DNA of 64,000 nucleotides from Robbsia sp. KACC 23696 (GCF_039852015.1 NZ_CP156628.1:930001-994000), one strand, 5' to 3'. Shown: positions 39,875 through 49,385, counted from the first letter of the stretch. The notes: generated by a model from the letters alone, not told the origin. Program-made: numbers and translations.

Positions 39875-40695
39875 CAGGCGCTCCTTACCAACCAGCGGCA
39901 AGTGTGCCGCTCCAACAGCAGCAACAGCTCTTGCACCGCCAGTCCCAGCAGGGCCAACACGACCAGCACCGACAAGACGCCCGCGGCATCGAAACGTGCC
40001 GATGCCTGCTTCATGATGCCGCCCAAATTGACCGTCGCGAGAAACAGTTCCGCAGTAATCATGGCATTCACCGCACGGATCGCGCCGATGCGCAAGGCTG
40101 TCAACAAGAAAGGCAGGCAGGCGGGCAGCAGCACCAGGCGTGTCAATTGCCAGCGACGCGCGCCGTAGGCACGGCCGACATCGAGCAGCCGAGGACTAAC
40201 ATCCCGCGCCCCGGCGTCGACGACGATGATCATATCGAACACGCACATGATGACGACCAACGCGACGCGGGCCTCGAAGAACAGCCCACACCAGATCATG
40301 ATGAATGGCGCCCACGCAACGCTGGGTACGGCATAAATCAATGTGACGACCGGGTCGAGCAGCGCATGCACGATGCGCGATCGTCCCATCGCCAAGCCGA
40401 CGGGAATGGCAATCACGACAGCAATCAGATAGCCCAGCGCCATATGACCCAACGACGCCCACAGCGCAGTCGGCAATGATCCGTCGGCAATCGTCGCGCC
40501 CAATTTCTGCAACGTGGCGAACGGCGACGCTAACAGCACCGCCGATTGTGTCCGCGCGACGGCCTCCCAGACGAGCAAGCCGGCGCCGACGGACGCCGCG
40601 CCCAGCAGCGCCGGCTGGTGCGACCCACGCGGTCCAAGGCGACCGATGCTGCGGGCGCTCTCCCCCGCATTGGAATTGGCGGCGCTTTCACTCAT
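39874..40695 (-). CDS. ABC transporter permease
   Basis: 273-aa permease related to the preceding one, with the EAA-type loop SPRLLDVGRAYGARRWQ. Having two distinct permeases suggests a heterodimeric channel. It is the first gene of the minus-strand operon that runs to hyuB. The ATG at 40695 begins a plausible cytoplasmic tail of about 35 residues; an in-frame extension to 40803 is unconserved. No clear ribosome site is visible. Confidence 0.88.
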   Translation of the reverse strand: MSESAANSNAGESARSIGRLGPRGSHQPALLGAASVGAGLLVWEAVARTQSAVLLASPFATLQKLGATIADGSLPTALWASLGHMALGYLIAVVIAIPVGLAMGRSRIVHALLDPVVTLIYAVPSVAWAPFIMIWCGLFFEARVALVVIMCVFDMIIVVDAGARDVSPRLLDVGRAYGARRWQLTRLVLLPACLPFLLTALRIGAIRAVNAMITAELFLATVNLGGIMKQASARFDAAGVLSVLVVLALLGLAVQELLLLLERHTCRWLVRSA

Positions 40696-41115
40696 CCCAA
40701 AAATTATTTCGCTCTCACTAGTCGATCGGTCGAACAAGAAGCATGACTCGGCGCATGCTCGATGCTGATTACGATACCGCATACCGAATAGATTGCAGGA
40801 CACGGTATTCAGTCAATGCGGCCATCCTCGCATGGCACGTTCGTAAAGTCGCGGCTTTAGGGTAAAACCCTCACGACTAATCATTCATCGTTGCTGTCTA
40901 GTCGTATAGCCAACGTCGCATGTTACGTCATATGATCCCAAAAAAGACACGATATTGACGCAATGATTGCCTGTCCTGCATAGTGCGGTTGATGGTTGTT
41001 GGTTTTGACGCTTATTCAATAATGTGCGGCGCACCAAACGTGTGTAATCGGCGTTGAAAACGACAGCATCAGACTAGCAGCGGAAAGAAATAATGTCTAT
41101 TTGATCATTCATTTG
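40696..41115. promoter_or_regulatory. divergent control region of the catabolic operon and its GntR gene
   Basis: About 420 non-coding bases between the first permease gene and the regulator. It holds AGGGT-AAA-ACCCT (40859-40871), a short inverted repeat. The region is richer in A and T than the genes. A GntR/UTRA operator is expected here, but I cannot assign it or the two promoters with confidence. Confidence 0.5.
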
Positions 41116-41973
41116 ATGACCACATCCGATTCGCCTCCTTTTGACGCAAGACCCCGACCGGTCGGCGAGACCGCCCCGACGGCGGCAGCCTCAACGCTAC
41201 AACACGACCAAGCGGCGGCCATGCGGCGGGCCGCGCCATCAGGGGAAGCCCTTGCGGGACGACAACCGCTGTATGCCCGGATTCAACAGTTCGTACGTAA
41301 TGAAATTGCCAGTGGCCGCCTTCACGAAGGCGACCAGATTCCCACCGAGGCCGATCTGTGCGAGCAGTTCCAGGCGGCGCGGGCGACCGTAGCACGGGCG
41401 ATACAACAACTGGCCTATGAAGGCTTGATCGTGCGACGCCCCGGGAGCGGTAGCTTCGTCTCTATCCGGTCGATCAGCACGCCGCTGCATCTGACGCAAG
41501 TCACGTCTTTCGAAGACAAGCTGGCCGGCGAAAACGGCCGCGTCGATTATGAAGTATTGGGTTTTTCGATGCGCCCCGCGGGCGATGCCCATGGCGCTTC
41601 GCTGCATCTCCCGGCCGAGGAGAAAGTGTTCGAATTACGGCGTCTGCGTCTGGTCGAGGAGCAACGTACGAGTTTGGAAGTGCGCGTGATGCCGCTGGAT
41701 ATCGGTCGCGCGATGACGGTCGATATGCTGCACACGCGATCGATCCATCGGATTCTCGACGAACTGGGTCGACCGGTCCGGCAAGTGCTCGGGAAGATTC
41801 GCGCGAGCGTGGCCGATGGCACTACCGCGGAGCATCTCGATGTCGCGCAAGGCAGCGCCTTGCTGATCCGCGACTATACGCTGCGCGATCAGGCCGGAGA
41901 GCCGATCGTTTGCGGCGAGTCCTTTTATCGCGCCGAGTACCACATCGACTATCAGGTCAGCCAGAACGGCTAG
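41116..41973 (+). CDS. GntR family regulator with UTRA domain (HutC type)
   Basis: About 285-aa regulator. After a poorly conserved leader of about 50 residues, the winged helix reads QPLYARIQQFVRNEIASG and TEADLCEQFQAARATVARAI (residues about 50-110). The UTRA ligand domain follows (VFELRRLRLVEEQ, IHRILDELGRPVRQ) and ends with the family hallmark GESFYRAEYHIDYQV. Divergent from the eight-gene uptake/catabolic operon, it is probably its repressor, released by the transported compound or a product. The ATG at 41116 is used; an ATG at 41221 would remove most of the leader. Confidence 0.9.
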   Translation: MTTSDSPPFDARPRPVGETAPTAAASTLQHDQAAAMRRAAPSGEALAGRQPLYARIQQFVRNEIASGRLHEGDQIPTEADLCEQFQAARATVARAIQQLAYEGLIVRRPGSGSFVSIRSISTPLHLTQVTSFEDKLAGENGRVDYEVLGFSMRPAGDAHGASLHLPAEEKVFELRRLRLVEEQRTSLEVRVMPLDIGRAMTVDMLHTRSIHRILDELGRPVRQVLGKIRASVADGTTAEHLDVAQGSALLIRDYTLRDQAGEPIVCGESFYRAEYHIDYQVSQNG

Positions 41974-42027
41974 CGTGCGGAACGCGACGCGCGCATGCGC
42001 CACGCGTTCCGCGCGGCGATCGGGCCG

Positions 42028-42498
42028 TCATTGCAGCGCCGTGGTCACCGCGCGGAAGGCGAGGTGCATCCGCTGCACCTGGTGCGAGGTCGCGTCGTCA
42101 CACGCGTCCGCCAACGTGTAACCGTCCAGGGCATGGTAGAACGCTTCCAGGGCCTCATGCAGTGCACCGCGTAAGCGGCAATTGCCACGCAGCGCGCAGT
42201 GCAGGCCTTCACAGTCGATCAACGCGTCGTCCCCTTCCAATCCGCGCATCACCTGGCCCAATCGCGCCCTGCCGGCACCTTCCGATAGCCGCACACCGCC
42301 ATTGCGCCCGCGCGTCGCATCGACCAGTCCCATCTTCGCCAGTCGCCCCACCGCCTTGACGAGATGATTTGCCGGCACGTCGAACTGCGCCGCGATTTCG
42401 GCGACGGTAATCGGGGCAGCCGACTGACGCGCGCCGCGATTCCCATGCAAATACAACAACACGCGCATGCCCAGATCTGTAAATCGTGTCACCCGCAT
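42028..42498 (-). CDS. nsrR: Rrf2-family nitric-oxide-sensing repressor NsrR
   Basis: 156-aa Rrf2 protein. The N-terminal HTH (MRVTRFTDLGMRVLLYL, VAEIAAQFDVPANHLVKAV) matches NsrR. Three cysteines are spaced C-x4-C-x5-C in CEGLHCALRGNC (about residues 92-103), the iron-sulfur ligand pattern of NsrR rather than that of IscR. It should repress nitric-oxide detoxification genes and release them on NO. GGGAGGG precedes the ATG. None of the usual targets (hmp, norB, ytfE) is next to it here. Confidence 0.87.
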   Translation of the reverse strand: MRVTRFTDLGMRVLLYLHGNRGARQSAAPITVAEIAAQFDVPANHLVKAVGRLAKMGLVDATRGRNGGVRLSEGAGRARLGQVMRGLEGDDALIDCEGLHCALRGNCRLRGALHEALEAFYHALDGYTLADACDDATSHQVQRMHLAFRAVTTALQ

Positions 42499-42897
42499 TG
42501 CACCGCCCTCCCCGCCCGCTCTGCCATTCCGTCTTACGCGCCGGAGCGCCCCGCTCGGGCACACTACGTCGCCCCTTGACGTATCTTACAACTCTCACAC
42601 GCGACGATCCGCACGTGGGCAACGATGCCACACTGTCGCTTACCCTGCTAACGGCCGCATCCGGACACATATGCGCCCCCCGAAAGCAAGGTTACGTAAG
42701 GTTACTTATCTCGCAATGGCGTAGCACCTGTGACGGAAAGTCCGCTCTACACTGGCTTCACATCGCAGCACGGCAGTGAGGGACAGAGCGCGGATGCCGC
42801 GCGATGACTGACACGACGGAGTTGACGATCGGCGCGGCGCAGTACTGGCAGCGTTGGCAGTGCCCACAGCGCGGCACGGAATCAGAGGAGAAAACAC
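42499..42897. promoter_or_regulatory. intergenic region with a 10-bp phased direct repeat before the PXPV gene
   Basis: About 400 non-coding bases between divergent genes. AAGGTTAC occurs twice with exact 10-base phasing (42688-42695 and 42698-42705), so both copies face the same side of the helix, as in sites for OmpR-type response regulators. No obvious gene. TTGACG (near 42577) could be a -35 box, but no -10 follows at proper spacing. Confidence 0.5.
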
Positions 42898-43158
42898 ATG
42901 AACAAGAAGGCAATCATTGGTGCGGTGTTGGGTCTTGGTGTGCTTGCGGCGTCTACCGCCGCGTCGGCACACGTGGATGTGGCCATCGGCGTGGGCGTTC
43001 CCACCTACGTTGCCCCGCAGCCTGTGTACGCCGCTCCGATGCCGGTCCGCTACGGATACAACGACGACTGGCGCGCCCGCCGCTGGCACGAGGAGCAGGC
43101 ATGGCGTCACGAGCAATGGCGCCGTGAACAATGGCGCGATCACCACCGCGGCTGGTAA
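42898..43158 (+). CDS. PXPV-repeat small secreted protein
   Basis: 86-aa exported protein. Signal peptide KKAIIGAVLGLGVLAASTAASA ends near residue 24. The mature part begins with HVDVAIGVGVPTYV, then PQPV and MPV units of the PXPV type. It ends with a Trp/Arg/His-rich tail repeating WRxEQWR. A ribosome site (GAGGAG) precedes the ATG. Such proteins are common in Burkholderiaceae and of unknown role, perhaps periplasmic or surface stress proteins; the His/Trp/Arg tail could bind metal or nucleic acid. Confidence 0.88.
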   Translation: MNKKAIIGAVLGLGVLAASTAASAHVDVAIGVGVPTYVAPQPVYAAPMPVRYGYNDDWRARRWHEEQAWRHEQWRREQWRDHHRGW

Positions 43159-43204
43159 GGCGAACAGCGGGTCCTCGCCATGACGCGATAGACTTGCAAA
43201 ATGC

Positions 43205-43242
43205 AAAAAAAACGGCCGGAATCACTTCCGGCCGCTTTTTTT
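43205..43242. terminator. bidirectional Rho-independent terminator
   Basis: A 9-bp perfect stem (CGGCCGGAA, 43213-43221, with TTCCGGCCG, 43226-43234) around TCAC has an A-run before it and a T-run (43236-43242) after it. It can stop both the PXPV gene and the convergent monooxygenase gene. Confidence 0.92.
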
Positions 43243-43258
43243 ATTGGTCGATGCGCGA

Positions 43259-44650
43259 TCAGCGCAATGCCGGCAGCCCGAGATTTCCCCGTAAGGTGCT
43301 GCTTTCGTATTCGGTGCGGAACAACCCGCGCTTCTGCAACTCCGGCACCAACAGTTCGGCGATATCGTCGACGCCCTGCGGGTTCACCGCCGGGCAGAAA
43401 TTGAATCCATCGGCGGCGCCGGCCTCGAACCATTGCTGCATATCGTCGGCAATGTCGGCAGCGGTACCGATGACATACCGCACACCGAAGCCAGCCGCCA
43501 CCATCTGATAGAGCTGGCGAATCGTCAGATTCTTTTCCTTCGCCACATTCAACAGATTCGTCGCAATGCTTTTCACGTGCGATCCTTCATGATCGCTCAG
43601 ATCCGGCATCGGCCCATCGACGTCGTATTTCGACAGATCGCCGAAATTACCGTACAGCATCGCCAGCCCGCTCAACGGATCGATCAACGCTTGTAAAGCG
43701 TCGAACTTAGCCTGCGCTTCCTCACGCGTGCGTCCGATATACGGCGTAATGCCGGGCATGATGAGCAGGTCGTCCGGCGAACGACCGTGATTTGGCAGAC
43801 GTGCTTTCAAGTCCGCATAAAACACCTGCGCCTTTTCCAATTCATGCGCATTGCTATAGACGACGTCCGCGTGCCGCGCCGCCAACTCGAGGCCCGCTTC
43901 CGACGCGCCGGCCTGCACGATGATCGGCCTGCCCTGTGGCGTGCGGGCGGAATTCAACGGACCGCGCACCTTGAAATGTTTGCCCGCATGATGCGGCACA
44001 TGCAATTTGTCGGCATCGTAGAAGACACCGCTCTCCTTGTCTCGAATAAAAGCGTCCGGCTCCCAACTGCTCCATAGCTTGGTCACCACGTCGACGAATT
44101 CGTCGGCGCGCTCATATCGCTCCGCATAACCGAGATGCGCATCGCGACTGAAATTCCAGGCCTCCTGCTCGGACCATGACGTGACCACATTCCATCCGCC
44201 ACGTCCGCCGCTGATGTGATCGATCGACGCGTACTTGCGCGCGATATGAAACGGCTCGTTATACGTGGTAGAGGCTGTCGCCACCAGCCCGATTCGGGAC
44301 GTGCAGGCGCCCAGCGCCGCCAGCAATGTCAACGGTTCCAATTCGGCATTGCGCATATCGCGACACAAGGAGCCGGCCGGCTCGTCGTTGGCGCGAATGC
44401 CGAGCCCGTCGGCGAAAAACAGCATATCGAGCTTTGCCGCTTCGGCGGCGCGGGCACTGCGTAGGAAGTAATCGAACTGCAACGCGCCATCGGCGGGCAC
44501 ATCCGGATGCCGCCACGCCGCGGTGTGGTAGCCCAGGTAACGCAAGGACACGCCCAAGCGCATCTTGCGCGTCGCGCCGGACGGCGCGGACGTATCGGTG
44601 GCGACCGCGGTAGCCGAAACGGGATCGGGTGACGAGGCCTGCTGCGACAT
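43259..44650 (-). CDS. FMNH2-dependent monooxygenase of the NtaA/SnaA/DszA family
   Basis: 463-aa luciferase-like flavin monooxygenase. The C-terminal part and the central block GGRGGWNVVTSW, with YERADEFVDVVTKLW, are hallmarks of the NtaA/SnaA/SoxA group, which attacks nitrilotriacetate, organosulfur or similar compounds using FMNH2 from a separate reductase. The ATG at 44650 has a GGAGA site; a frame to 44797 lies over the promoter. No flavin reductase gene is adjacent. The divergent XRE-cupin regulator and an MFS carrier complete the module. Confidence 0.9.
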   Translation of the reverse strand: MSQQASSPDPVSATAVATDTSAPSGATRKMRLGVSLRYLGYHTAAWRHPDVPADGALQFDYFLRSARAAEAAKLDMLFFADGLGIRANDEPAGSLCRDMRNAELEPLTLLAALGACTSRIGLVATASTTYNEPFHIARKYASIDHISGGRGGWNVVTSWSEQEAWNFSRDAHLGYAERYERADEFVDVVTKLWSSWEPDAFIRDKESGVFYDADKLHVPHHAGKHFKVRGPLNSARTPQGRPIIVQAGASEAGLELAARHADVVYSNAHELEKAQVFYADLKARLPNHGRSPDDLLIMPGITPYIGRTREEAQAKFDALQALIDPLSGLAMLYGNFGDLSKYDVDGPMPDLSDHEGSHVKSIATNLLNVAKEKNLTIRQLYQMVAAGFGVRYVIGTAADIADDMQQWFEAGAADGFNFCPAVNPQGVDDIAELLVPELQKRGLFRTEYESSTLRGNLGLPALR

Positions 44651-44829
44651 GTGACATCTCCATTCGAAAGCGATCGTCGAAGCGCCGCGTCTTTTCGCGC
44701 GCAGCGCCTCACGATATTCAGTGAGCTTAGCGTAGCGGACCAAAATTTCACGAAACATTATTTTTTCCGTTGAACTGGCCAATTTGTCCACCAACAATTC
44801 ACGAAATACCCCATTTTGGGACGCACCGA

Positions 44830-45612
44830 ATGTCGATTGCAGAAAAAGTGCTGTTATCGCGCCGCGCCGGCGCCGATGCAGAAGACGCGGTTCTGGGTGC
44901 CCGGCTTCGCAACTTGCGTAAGCACCGCGGCTTACGGCTGAAACACGTCGCCGACGCCGCCGGGCTCAGCGTCAGTTTGTTGAGCCAGATCGAACGGGGC
45001 ATCAGCTCGCCGTCGATGCGCGTGTTGCGACTGATTTGCCAGGCCTTGCAGATAGACGGCGCGGCACTGTTCGACGATGACGGTGCGCCGGCGCAAGCCA
45101 CCGCTGTGACGTCTGGCCACGAGAAGACGCGGAACACCGCTGGCGCACAGCGTGATTACGCCCCGGCGATGCCCGCAGTCGGAGTGGAAGACACAACGAT
45201 CCGCCGCGTAATGGGTGTATCCGACATCGCCGGGACACCGTCGCCAGGCGCTCTGACCCGCGCCGAGGAGCCGGGTGCCGATTTCGTCGTTCGCGCGATC
45301 GATCGGCGGCCGCTGCGCGTGAACGATGTCACGAAGTACCGCGTCACGCCCGCCGACTGCGCGACGATGGAGGCCTTCCTGATGGAGATTGGCGCCGGCG
45401 CGCAATCCGATGCCGATTTTGCCTGGCAGACCGGCGACAAGATTGCTTACATCGTTGGCGGCAAATTGAAACTGTTCGTCGACGAGGTCGTCCTGCTGCT
45501 GGAAACAGGCGACGTCTACGGCTTCTCGTCGGGCCACCGCTACCGATGGGAAAACGCATCGCAACAGACCACCACCTTGCTGGTGGTCAACGGCAACCAC
45601 TTTTACGTTTAG
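44830..45612 (+). CDS. XRE-cupin transcriptional regulator
   Basis: 260-aa regulator. HTH at about residues 27-85 (LRNLRKHRGLRLKHVADAAG, SLLSQIERGISSPSMRVL), linker of about 60 residues, then a C-terminal cupin (about 185-255: AQSDADFAWQTGDKIAYIVGG, ETGDVYGFSSGHRYRWEN). The cupin senses a small ligand. It is divergent from the monooxygenase and directly before the MFS carrier, so it probably controls both. Confidence 0.9.
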   Translation: MSIAEKVLLSRRAGADAEDAVLGARLRNLRKHRGLRLKHVADAAGLSVSLLSQIERGISSPSMRVLRLICQALQIDGAALFDDDGAPAQATAVTSGHEKTRNTAGAQRDYAPAMPAVGVEDTTIRRVMGVSDIAGTPSPGALTRAEEPGADFVVRAIDRRPLRVNDVTKYRVTPADCATMEAFLMEIGAGAQSDADFAWQTGDKIAYIVGGKLKLFVDEVVLLLETGDVYGFSSGHRYRWENASQQTTTLLVVNGNHFYV

Positions 45613-45640
45613 TCCCTCCGCCTACGCTACGAGGTATGGC

Positions 45641-46984
45641 ATGAAGTCTGTAGACAGCCTTTCCCCGCGGTCGCCCGCTTTCGCACTCGAGGCCGAAGCC
45701 GGAACGCCCCCGACGTCGGGACAACCGCACGGTGCCGCGTCGCGGTCCCTTCGCAAACGGGACATCGTGGCAGCCAATATCGGCGCGTTCTTCGAATGGT
45801 TCGACCTGCTCGTCTACGCGATGTTCGCGCTGACGATCTCGAAATTATTCTTCCCGACCACCGATCCCAAAGTCGCGACGTTGTTGAGTTTGCTGACGTT
45901 CGCCAGCTCCTATCTCGTACGTCCGGTAGGCGCGGTCGTACTCGGCATCTATGCCGACAAGCACGGCCGTCGCGCCGCGATGAGTCTCGCGGCAACGCTG
46001 ATGTTGCTTGGGACGCTGCTGATGGCATTCGTTCCGACCTACGCACACATCGGCGTACTGGCCCCTGCACTGCTCGTGTTCGGACGCCTGCTGCAAGGCT
46101 TCTCCGTCGGGGGCGAATTTGGTAGCGCCAATTCCTATCTGACGGAGCAGCATCCGAAATGGAAGGCGATGCTGGGCAGCCTCCAGTTCTCGGTCTCCGG
46201 TTTCGCGGTGATGCTGTCCTCGCTGTTTGCGCTATCGCTGAACCACATCCTGACGCCGGCGCAAGTCGAAAGCTGGGGCTGGCGCACGCCCTTCATTTTC
46301 GGGCTGCTGATCGGTCCCGTCGGCGTCTACATGCGTAAGCGCATCCAGGAATCGGCGGCCTTCGAAAACGAAGCGCCGCGCGTGCGCACCCCGCTTGCAG
46401 AAACGTTCCATTCGCATGTCCCTTTCATGCTGATCGGCCTGATGATCGTCGCGGCCGGCAATGTCGCGAGCTTTCTCAATATTTATATGCCGACGTTCGC
46501 GCAGCGCAGCCTGGGCATCAGCAAGGACATCGCCTTCACTGCATCGATCTGTAGCGGCATCGTCGCCACGATCGTGCCGGTATTCGGTGGCTATGTCGCG
46601 GACCGCTTCGGCACCCGTCGCGTCATGGGCATCGCATTGGTGATCGGGCTCTGTATGTTGTATCCGCTTTTTTACCTGTTGACGCACTCGCCGTCGTTCG
46701 GCACCTTGGCGCTGTTCCAATGCGCGATGTCTTTCGTCTTCTACAGCTTCTACTACGCCCCGGTCAGCTCGGTCTTGTCGCAGCTGTTCCCGACGTCGTG
46801 CCGCACCACCGCGGTGTCGATCACCTATGTCGGTTCGCAGTTGCTGTTCGGCGGCATAACGCCCTTGGTGGTGAATGCGCTCGTCGACGCATCGGGTAGC
46901 GTCATGGCACCGGCGTGGTATGTAACCGGTATTGGCGTGATCTCACTGCTCGGCTTGTATCTGGCGCGCAAACGGGTCGACTGA
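45641..46984 (+). CDS. MFS transporter, metabolite:H+ symporter type
   Basis: 447-aa proton symporter. Motifs GAFFEWFDLLVYAMF (helix 1), RPVGAVVLGIYADKHGRR and RLLQGFSVGGEFG identify the MHS family, related to the carriers at the left end and at 18930. It lies 28 bases after the regulator, in the same unit as the divergent monooxygenase module, and likely imports that enzyme's substrate. Confidence 0.9.
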   Translation: MKSVDSLSPRSPAFALEAEAGTPPTSGQPHGAASRSLRKRDIVAANIGAFFEWFDLLVYAMFALTISKLFFPTTDPKVATLLSLLTFASSYLVRPVGAVVLGIYADKHGRRAAMSLAATLMLLGTLLMAFVPTYAHIGVLAPALLVFGRLLQGFSVGGEFGSANSYLTEQHPKWKAMLGSLQFSVSGFAVMLSSLFALSLNHILTPAQVESWGWRTPFIFGLLIGPVGVYMRKRIQESAAFENEAPRVRTPLAETFHSHVPFMLIGLMIVAAGNVASFLNIYMPTFAQRSLGISKDIAFTASICSGIVATIVPVFGGYVADRFGTRRVMGIALVIGLCMLYPLFYLLTHSPSFGTLALFQCAMSFVFYSFYYAPVSSVLSQLFPTSCRTTAVSITYVGSQLLFGGITPLVVNALVDASGSVMAPAWYVTGIGVISLLGLYLARKRVD

Positions 46985-47183
46985 GGCGGCGGAACGCGCT
47001 GCCGCCACGCGGCAGCCAAACCCCGCTCGACGGGACAGTTTCAGCGTTTCGGTGTAGATTAAAGGCGTTCTCTCCTGATGCCATGCGCCGCTGCCTTGCG
47101 CGAGCAGCTAGCGGAAAGGACGTCAAGAGGCGCCGCTATCGCGCGCATCACCGAATTTGCCTGAGCTTCCAATCGAGTATTCA

Positions 47184-48431
47184 ATGACCACTTCCGCGCC
47201 CAACGACGCCATCCCGTCATCGTCACCGGCCAGCGAGCAGCCGTATCACGTGCTGGTGTCCAATGCGCTGGACGCCGAGATCGGTCTGTACCGGATGGAT
47301 CGGAAAACGGGCGTCCTGTCGGCGGCAGGCACGCTTGCCACCGGCTCGGCGGTATCCGCGCTAGCCCCGAGCCCCGACGGGCAACACATTTACGCTGTCA
47401 CGAAGGGGCCGGAAGGCGGGGCCGCAGGCATCGCGGTGTTCTCCGGTCCCAAGGCCGCGCAGCCGTTCACCTTGCTGCACCACACGCAGACGACGCATCC
47501 GCTCGCCTACCTCACTGTCGATCCGTCCAGTCTGTATTTGGTGGGGGCGTCCTATCACCAACACGCAATCGTCCTCTACCGCATTGCCGATATCGCTAAC
47601 GGTCATGGCGATCCAGTGCAAGTCATCGGCGATCTCGGCAATGCCCATGCGGCCATTTTCTCCGCGGACGGAAGAGATTTGTATGTCGCGGCGCTCGGCG
47701 ACGACGCCGTGCACACGTTCACGTTGCAGACCTATCCCGCACTGGGTTTGACCCAAGGCGCGTCGATCACGCTGCCTGCCGGATTCGGTCCGCGACATTT
47801 GCGCCTGGCAAGCGACGAAACGCGTCTGCTCGTCCTGAGCGAGTTGCACGGCAACCTGGCCACGCTCACGCGTGATCCGGAAGACGGGACGCTAAGCGCG
47901 CCGACGATCGCCTCCGTACCGCCACCCATTTCCCATCTGCACCCCGGTTCCGCGCGCGGCCCGAAGGCCCATACGAGCAACGGTCCTGCCCATTCGGTGG
48001 CTGCGCTGCCCCCGGAAGATCATTACGTCGAGCAAACGCGCGCCCACACCTTTGCGCCTATGCCCGACCAAGCCCGCGAGGGCGATGTCTGGGCGGCGGA
48101 CGTCCATCTCTCCCCCGACGGGCGTTTCGTATATACCTCCGAGCGCACGACGAGTCAGTTGGTGGGATACCGCCATTCGGCGGCCGGACCGGTGCTCGCG
48201 CAAACGGCCGACGGCGATGCGACAGGATATGGCGTTGATTTTGCCCACTCGGCACACACGGAAACGCAACCGCGCGGATTTCGCATCGACCCGCAGGGAC
48301 ACTTCCTGGTGGCCTGCGGAGAGCGATCCGCGTTGCTCAGTGTTTATCGCATCGATGCAGACGACGGTTCGCTGCACCGCCTTGCACAAGTCAAAGGCGG
48401 TCGCGGGGCAAACTGGATAGAGATTCTTTAG
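47184..48431 (+). CDS. lactonase, 7-bladed beta-propeller (6-phosphogluconolactonase/YbhE type)
   Basis: 415-aa propeller of the YbhE/Pgl type, hydrolysing sugar lactones. Repeated blade motifs are visible: LAPSPDGQHIYAVTKG, IFSADGRDLYVAALGDD, HLSPDGRFVYTSER, and the family end FRIDPQGHFLVACGERS. It has an insertion of about 60 residues between blades 5 and 6 (SHLHPGSARGPKAHTSNG onward). No signal peptide, so it acts in the cytoplasm. It is the last recognisable metabolic gene before the tandem array on the opposite strand. Confidence 0.85.
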   Translation: MTTSAPNDAIPSSSPASEQPYHVLVSNALDAEIGLYRMDRKTGVLSAAGTLATGSAVSALAPSPDGQHIYAVTKGPEGGAAGIAVFSGPKAAQPFTLLHHTQTTHPLAYLTVDPSSLYLVGASYHQHAIVLYRIADIANGHGDPVQVIGDLGNAHAAIFSADGRDLYVAALGDDAVHTFTLQTYPALGLTQGASITLPAGFGPRHLRLASDETRLLVLSELHGNLATLTRDPEDGTLSAPTIASVPPPISHLHPGSARGPKAHTSNGPAHSVAALPPEDHYVEQTRAHTFAPMPDQAREGDVWAADVHLSPDGRFVYTSERTTSQLVGYRHSAAGPVLAQTADGDATGYGVDFAHSAHTETQPRGFRIDPQGHFLVACGERSALLSVYRIDADDGSLHRLAQVKGGRGANWIEIL

Positions 48432-48499
48432 GCGCGCCGAGCGGGGAAATCGAGACAAGGCGTTGCGCATGACCCACCTCCCGTCACGCTCGGGGAGAC

Positions 48500-49250
48500 A
48501 TAGCCAATGCCGCTATACCAATCGGTCGAACATATCGAGGTCATTTGCCACCTTATCTCGGCCTTGAGCGCTGGCAGCGCGAGCTGCGGCCTGCCGTCCT
48601 CCAGCGCTTGACGACATAGCGTTCGAATACCCCCATCCGACAAGAGCTAAAAAAGCGTCGTGTCAGTGAGAGAACGGTTAGGTGCTTCCGCGAATCTATC
48701 CCCTGCACAACGCTATATCACTGCGCGTAGCGGCGAAGATAGCGCATCGATCGTAGATCGGGTCGGCAGTGAAATTCCCGCTGTATTCGGATCTGAGACC
48801 AGGAAGTACAGACCCCAGAAATCGAAATCGTACGGCCCACAGAGACCGTAGACGCCGCAATCCGAGACAGGGACGTGTGAGCAGTCAAGTCGAACAAAGC
48901 CACTTTGGTTTCTTTCACTACGCGTCGCCAGGACTCGATCGCCTTCTCCGACGGCGGCACGCTCCAACCTTTTCGCTTCGCATAAAAAGTTGTTCCGTTT
49001 CCCATCGCGGGGTCGATCGGATTGAACACAGATGCATCGCACCGTCGACATGGGCCATTCCGGCCTCCCTGGCATAGCGCTTCAGCATCGTGCATCGAAC
49101 ATCCAAACGCTCGTTTCGTAAGCGTTCGATCACTTCCGACGACGTCAGCGACCACCTTCGTTGGTGCTGTACCCGTTCGTCGACGATATGGCCGCCGTCC
49201 ATGATCGCTAGGCCTCGGACGCGAAGAAACTATACCGGAGCCTCATGCAC
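48500..49250 (-). pseudogene. decayed copy of the tandem F-box-like family
   Basis: Fragments of the family are spread over shifting frames. In order on the minus strand: MRLRYS (end of the F-box-like block, about 49240), IMDGGHIVDE and LDVRCTMLKRYAREAGMAH (about 49200-49080), WRRVVKETKVALFDLTAHTS (about 48940-48880), FDFWGLYFLVSDPN and IDALSSPLRAV (about 48830-48730), and RTLCRQALEDGRPQLALPAL with RWQMTSIC (about 48635-48520). The middle third and the last 110 residues are missing, with frameshifts and in-frame stops. It is the downstream end of the array. Confidence 0.85.
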
Positions 49251-49385
49251 AATTAAAACTAAGCAACGAAAACGGAAAACGGGAAGCGCACTGTTTAGCA
49301 CGCGTTAGCGCACGCTGAATAGGCCGAGTCCCTTTTGGCAGCAACGGCATGCGGGACGCTGCCCACACGTTACTGCCATCCAGGA

